From positions 672,758 to 736,757 of the forward strand of contig NZ_VYRZ01000003.1 in NCBI RefSeq assembly GCF_008710705.1: a DNA stretch of 64,000 nucleotides, in the 5' to 3' direction. Made by a program: the position numbers and the translations under genes. Below the pieces are notes generated by a model. It did no database searches. It was not told the origin of the DNA and saw only the letters and a list, made by a program, of their open reading frames with translations. Shown here in pieces: positions 61,147 through 64,000 of this stretch (its first letter is position 1; each line of letters starts with the position of its first letter). The stretch comes from Microbacterium radiodurans (GTDB lineage Bacteria > Actinomycetota > Actinomycetes > Actinomycetales > Microbacteriaceae).

Positions 61147-62015
61147 CGGCCACGACGCTGCCCGACACCGGGACGACGGCTCTGCCGCAGCGGCGCCCGC
61201 GCCGGCGACGCTCGATCAACCTCGCCGTGGGCGGTGCGCTGTTCGGGCTCATCGCCGTCATCGGCCTCGTGTCGGTCTTCTGGACCCCTTTCGCCTTCGA
61301 CGACACCGGCGGGGGACGCCTGCAACCGCCGTCGGCAGAGCACTGGGCCGGCACCGATCGCCTCGGTCGCGATCTGTTCACCCAGCTCATGATCGGTGCG
61401 CGGCTCGCCCTCGCCGTGGGTTTCGGCTCCGTCGCGATCGCAGCCGTCGTCGGCATCGCCCTCGGCCTTCTCGCCGCTGCGGCGCGCCGCTGGGTCGATG
61501 ATGCGCTGACGAGCCTCCTCGACATCGCCATCGCGTTCCCGACACTGCTCCTCGCGATGCTCATCGTCGCCTGGCGGGGCGCGTCGCTCGAATCGGCCAT
61601 CCTCGCGATCGGCCTCGCGGGTTCCGCGGTGATCGCCCGGCTGACGCGCATCGCCGCCACGCGCGTGCTCGCCATGGACTACGTCACGGCGGCACGGACG
61701 TCCGGCACCGGCACCGGCGGGATCATCGTCCGCCACGTGCTGCGGAATGTCTGGCCGACGCTCATCGTCCCCCTCGCGCTGCAGTTCGGCGGTGCCGTCG
61801 GCGCCGAGGCGTCGCTGTCGTATCTCGGCCTCGGGTCGCCGCCGCCGAACGCATCGTGGGGTCGCATGCTGGAGGAGGCGCAGAGCACCGTGCTCGTCGC
61901 GCCGACCGCGGCGATCCTGCCCGGCATCCTGCTCGTCGCGTTCATCATCGGCGTCAACCTGCTCGCCGACGGACTCCGAGACGTCGCGGACCCGGCCTCG
62001 AGGAGCATCCGATGA
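61143..62015 (+). CDS. peptide-type ABC transporter permease, DppC type
   Basis: The 290-residue permease has the DppC family pattern: basic N-terminus, first helix GALFGLIAVIGLVSVFW, the HWAGTDRLGRDLFTQLMIGAR motif near residue 70, the EAA loop YVTAARTSGTGTGGIIVRHV and SLSYLGLGSPPPNASWG. It pairs with the DppB-type subunit. ATGA overlaps couple it to both neighbours. Confidence 0.95.
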   Translation: MTATTLPDTGTTALPQRRPRRRRSINLAVGGALFGLIAVIGLVSVFWTPFAFDDTGGGRLQPPSAEHWAGTDRLGRDLFTQLMIGARLALAVGFGSVAIAAVVGIALGLLAAAARRWVDDALTSLLDIAIAFPTLLLAMLIVAWRGASLESAILAIGLAGSAVIARLTRIAATRVLAMDYVTAARTSGTGTGGIIVRHVLRNVWPTLIVPLALQFGGAVGAEASLSYLGLGSPPPNASWGRMLEEAQSTVLVAPTAAILPGILLVAFIIGVNLLADGLRDVADPASRSIR

Positions 62016-62851
62016 CCGTCATCCTCGAGGCGACCGGGCTGGGAGTGCGGCTCGGCGACGATCGCACGCTCGTCCACGGCATCGATGTGTCCCTCGCGCC
62101 GGGGGAGCGGCTGGGCGTCATCGGCGAATCGGGCTCGGGGAAGTCCCTCACCGCGCTGGCGATCCTCGGGCTGCTGGCGCACCCGCTCTCCGCGTTCGGG
62201 TCGGCGCTCGTCGACGCGGGCTCCGAGCGGGTCGAGGTCGTCGGCGCGAGACCCCGCCGGCTCGACGCCGTGCGGGGGCGCACGGTGTCGGCGGTGTTCC
62301 AGGAACCGCTCGCCTCGCTCGATCCGCTGATGCGCGTCGGCAAGCAGATCGCGTGGCCGCTCGCCGCGCACCGGGGTCTGCGCGGCGACGCCCTCCGGCG
62401 GGGGGTGCTCGACGCCCTCGCCGAGGTGCAGCTGCCCGAACCCGAGCGGATCGCGCGTTCGTTCATCCACGAGATCTCCGGGGGGCAGCGCCAGCGCGTG
62501 GCGATCGCGCTCGCTCTGGCCGCCGGACCCCGGATCCTCATCGCCGACGAGCCGACGACGGCGCTCGACGTCACCGTGCAGGCGGGCATCCTCGAACTCC
62601 TGCAGCGGGAGGTCTCGCAGCGCGGCATGACCCTGCTGTTCATCAGCCACGACCTGCCCGTCGTGTCGCAGATCGCGGATCGTGTCCTCGTCATGCGCGA
62701 CGGCCGTCAGATCGAGCTCGATGAGACGACCCGCATCCTCCGCGCCCCGCGGCACGAGTACACGCGTCGGCTCGTCGCCGCCTCCCGCGCTCTGGACGGG
62801 TTCCTGCCGCCGGCGACCGAGCACCGGCCGGAAGGAGCGAACGATGTCTGA
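62012..62851 (+). CDS. peptide-type ABC transporter ATPase, DppD type
   Basis: The 279-residue ATPase has Walker A GESGSGKS, the Q-loop FQEPLASLDPL, signature ISGGQRQR, Walker B ILIADEP and the H-loop FISHD. It is shorter than typical DppD (about 330) because it lacks the C-terminal oligopeptide-specific extension with its Cys cluster. It works as a pair with the next gene. It overlaps the upstream stop (ATGA) and the downstream start by 8 bases. Confidence 0.95.
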   Translation: MTVILEATGLGVRLGDDRTLVHGIDVSLAPGERLGVIGESGSGKSLTALAILGLLAHPLSAFGSALVDAGSERVEVVGARPRRLDAVRGRTVSAVFQEPLASLDPLMRVGKQIAWPLAAHRGLRGDALRRGVLDALAEVQLPEPERIARSFIHEISGGQRQRVAIALALAAGPRILIADEPTTALDVTVQAGILELLQREVSQRGMTLLFISHDLPVVSQIADRVLVMRDGRQIELDETTRILRAPRHEYTRRLVAASRALDGFLPPATEHRPEGANDV

Positions 62852-63620
62852 CCCCACACCGATCCTCGAAGCGGATGCCGTCGAGTACTCCTACGGGCGC
62901 GGCGCGCAGGTGCTCCACGGCGTCTCTCTGAAACTCGCGCCGGGCGACGCGCTCGGTCTCGTCGGGGAGTCCGGTGCCGGCAAGACCTCGGTGCTCCGGC
63001 TTCTCCTCGGACTGGCGACCCCCACCCGGGGGCGCGTGCTGTTCGACGGCGACCCGCTGCGCGGGGACGACCGCCGAGGCATCCGCTCACTCCGCCGTGC
63101 GGTGCAACCGGTGTACCAGGACCCGTTCTCCTCCCTGGATCCCCGCATGACGGTCGGCGCCTCGATCGCCGAGCCGTTGCGTTCGCTCGGCGTCGAGCGC
63201 GACCGGGCCCTCGTCGAGGCCCGTGTCGCCGAGCTCCTGACCGCCGTCGATCTCGATCCGGATGCCGCGAAGCGCTACCCGGACGCGTTCTCGGGCGGAC
63301 AGCGTCAGCGCATCGCGATCGCCCGTGCCCTCGCGCCGCGTCCGCGGGTGCTGCTGGCAGACGAGCCGGTGAGCGCTCTCGACACGTCGGTGCGGATGAC
63401 CGTGATCGACCTGCTGCAGCGGCTCGCCCGCGAGCAGGGCATCGCGATGCTCCTGGTGTCGCACGACCTCACGATCGTCTCGGCACTCTGCCGTCGCATG
63501 GCGGTGCTCGAAGCGGGACGCGTCGTCGAGGAAGGGCCGACGGGGGAGCTGCTCACTGCGCCGAAGCATCCCTACACGTCGCGTCTCGTGGCGTCGGTGC
63601 CGCGTCTGCCCGCGGCGTGA
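62844..63620 (+). CDS. peptide-type ABC transporter ATPase, DppF type
   Basis: The 258-residue ATPase has Walker A GESGAGKT, Q-loop VYQDPFSSLDPRMTVG, signature FSGGQRQR, Walker B VLLADEP and H-loop LVSHD. AAGGAG lies 5 bases before the ATG. It is the last gene of the transporter operon, 34 bases before the first rRNA promoter element. Confidence 0.95.
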   Translation: MSDPTPILEADAVEYSYGRGAQVLHGVSLKLAPGDALGLVGESGAGKTSVLRLLLGLATPTRGRVLFDGDPLRGDDRRGIRSLRRAVQPVYQDPFSSLDPRMTVGASIAEPLRSLGVERDRALVEARVAELLTAVDLDPDAAKRYPDAFSGGQRQRIAIARALAPRPRVLLADEPVSALDTSVRMTVIDLLQRLAREQGIAMLLVSHDLTIVSALCRRMAVLEAGRVVEEGPTGELLTAPKHPYTSRLVASVPRLPAA

Positions 63621-63653
63621 GGCGGCGCGACACGCCCGGGATGTGGGGTTGTT

Positions 63654-63682
63654 TTGCCAGGATGCCGGGAGCCGCGTAACTT
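63654..63682 (+). promoter_or_regulatory. rRNA operon promoter P1
   Basis: TTGCCA (63654-63659) and TAACTT (63677-63682) are 17 bases apart. The site heads the region leading into the 16S rRNA gene. Confidence 0.65.
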
Positions 63683-63772
63683 ATTACTTGTTCGCCCCAC
63701 AGGGAAGAGCGAGAAGGCCGGAAGGCCTCGCCGCCCCCTCAAGCGGCGGACCAGATCCCATCCCAAACCTCG

Positions 63773-63801
63773 TTGCGAGAACAGGACTTCGCGTCTAGGA
63801 T
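63773..63801 (+). promoter_or_regulatory. rRNA operon promoter P2
   Basis: TTGCGA (63773-63778) and TAGGAT (63796-63801) are 17 bases apart, about 120 bases downstream of P1. Tandem promoters are usual for rRNA operons. Confidence 0.65.
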
Positions 63802-64000
63802 GGGTCTTCTACCCCGAACGCCGGTCTGAGACCGCATGAACCAGAGGTTTGTGACGTTCGTGGGAGTGTTTGGTGCCTTCTGGGCTGGTTGTGAGACTGG
63901 CTGGGGGAGCGTCCGATCCTTGAGAACTCAACAGCGTGCACTTGTCAAATGCCAAATAACCTCGTCTCCACTTCGGTGGGGTGAGATTCCTTTGGATCAA
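63802..64000 (+). other. rRNA leader (pre-16S) region, cut by the window edge
   Basis: The stretch contains the conserved actinobacterial rRNA-leader sequence TTGAGAACTCAACAG (63920-63934) and GTCAAATGCC (63946-63955). A TTCG-capped hairpin follows (63965-63985), then TTTGGATCAA at the edge, as found just upstream of 16S genes in Microbacterium. The 16S gene itself begins outside the window. No protein gene is credible here. Confidence 0.8.

Noticed and set aside
63572..64000. Short ORFs in the rRNA leader region
   Set aside because: They overlap tandem promoters and the conserved pre-16S sequence and have no ribosome-binding sites or domain content.

Overview
The window is chromosomal DNA from a high-GC actinobacterium. 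Gene content and style point to the family Microbacteriaceae, most likely Microbacterium. The evidence is uniformly GC-rich third codon positions, an Lsr2 protein, a class Ib nrdHIEF operon, many GTG starts, and many starts that lie 5-7 bases after a TANNNT hexamer (the pattern of leaderless transcripts). The right end also holds an rRNA leader with the conserved TTGAGAACTCAAC motif. I see no insertion sequence, prophage, integrase or CRISPR array. Genus and family assignments are from memory, not from a search.

Layout. 1-3.5 kb: two small unknown genes, a TetR regulator, and a divergent operon of Gfo/Idh oxidoreductase, Dabb protein and UPF0303/HbpS-like protein. 3.5-14.9 kb: a carbohydrate locus with a GH35 beta-galactosidase, AraC regulator, DUF5107/TPR protein, lipoprotein binding protein, two MalF/MalG-type (GanP/GanQ-like) permeases and a cellulase-like protein. 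It probably takes up and cleaves galactosides; its ABC ATPase must be encoded elsewhere. 14.9-18.1 kb: a D-amino-acid-oxidase-like enzyme with a lone LysR-type DNA-binding domain, then a DEAD-box RNA helicase. 18.1-24.3 kb: stress-type genes (two SDRs, zinc alcohol dehydrogenase, Mn catalase, metallo-hydrolase, Lsr2), three of them preceded by a shared ECF-like promoter motif. 24.3-27.3 kb: LuxR regulator divergent from a DUF485/ActP acetate-uptake pair. 27.4-32 kb: an alkyltransferase-like protein without its active-site Cys and a 1218-residue SF1-helicase-like protein with degraded ATPase motifs. 32-37.2 kb: mscL, an FmdB-like gene and a 5-FTHF cyclo-ligase gene, divergent from galU, an acetyltransferase gene and an unknown membrane protein gene, then an amidohydrolase gene. 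37.3-39 kb: tRNA-Ala(CGC) and mgtE with a structured leader and a leader ORF. 39-46.1 kb: amino-acid dehydrogenase, YbaK, SixA, DUF445, CsoR-like, acyl-CoA dehydrogenase, MFS. 46.2-50.4 kb: nrdHIEF. 50.4-52 kb: rtcB with a structured leader, flanked by two copies of a 57-59 bp hairpin element. 52-58.6 kb: MarR-controlled MFS pump, PfkB kinase, an uncharacterised acidic protein, VOC, small proteins and membrane proteins. 58.6-63.6 kb: a five-gene dipeptide/oligopeptide-type ABC transporter. 63.65-64 kb: two tandem promoters and the leader of an rRNA operon whose 16S gene starts beyond the window.

The most interesting signals are non-coding: the rtcB leader (14-bp closing helix around a 29-codon ORF, then a terminator-like hairpin), the mgtE leader (21-residue ORF and mutually exclusive pairings), two families of intergenic palindromic repeats (one pair with compensatory changes), and the widespread leaderless-start pattern.
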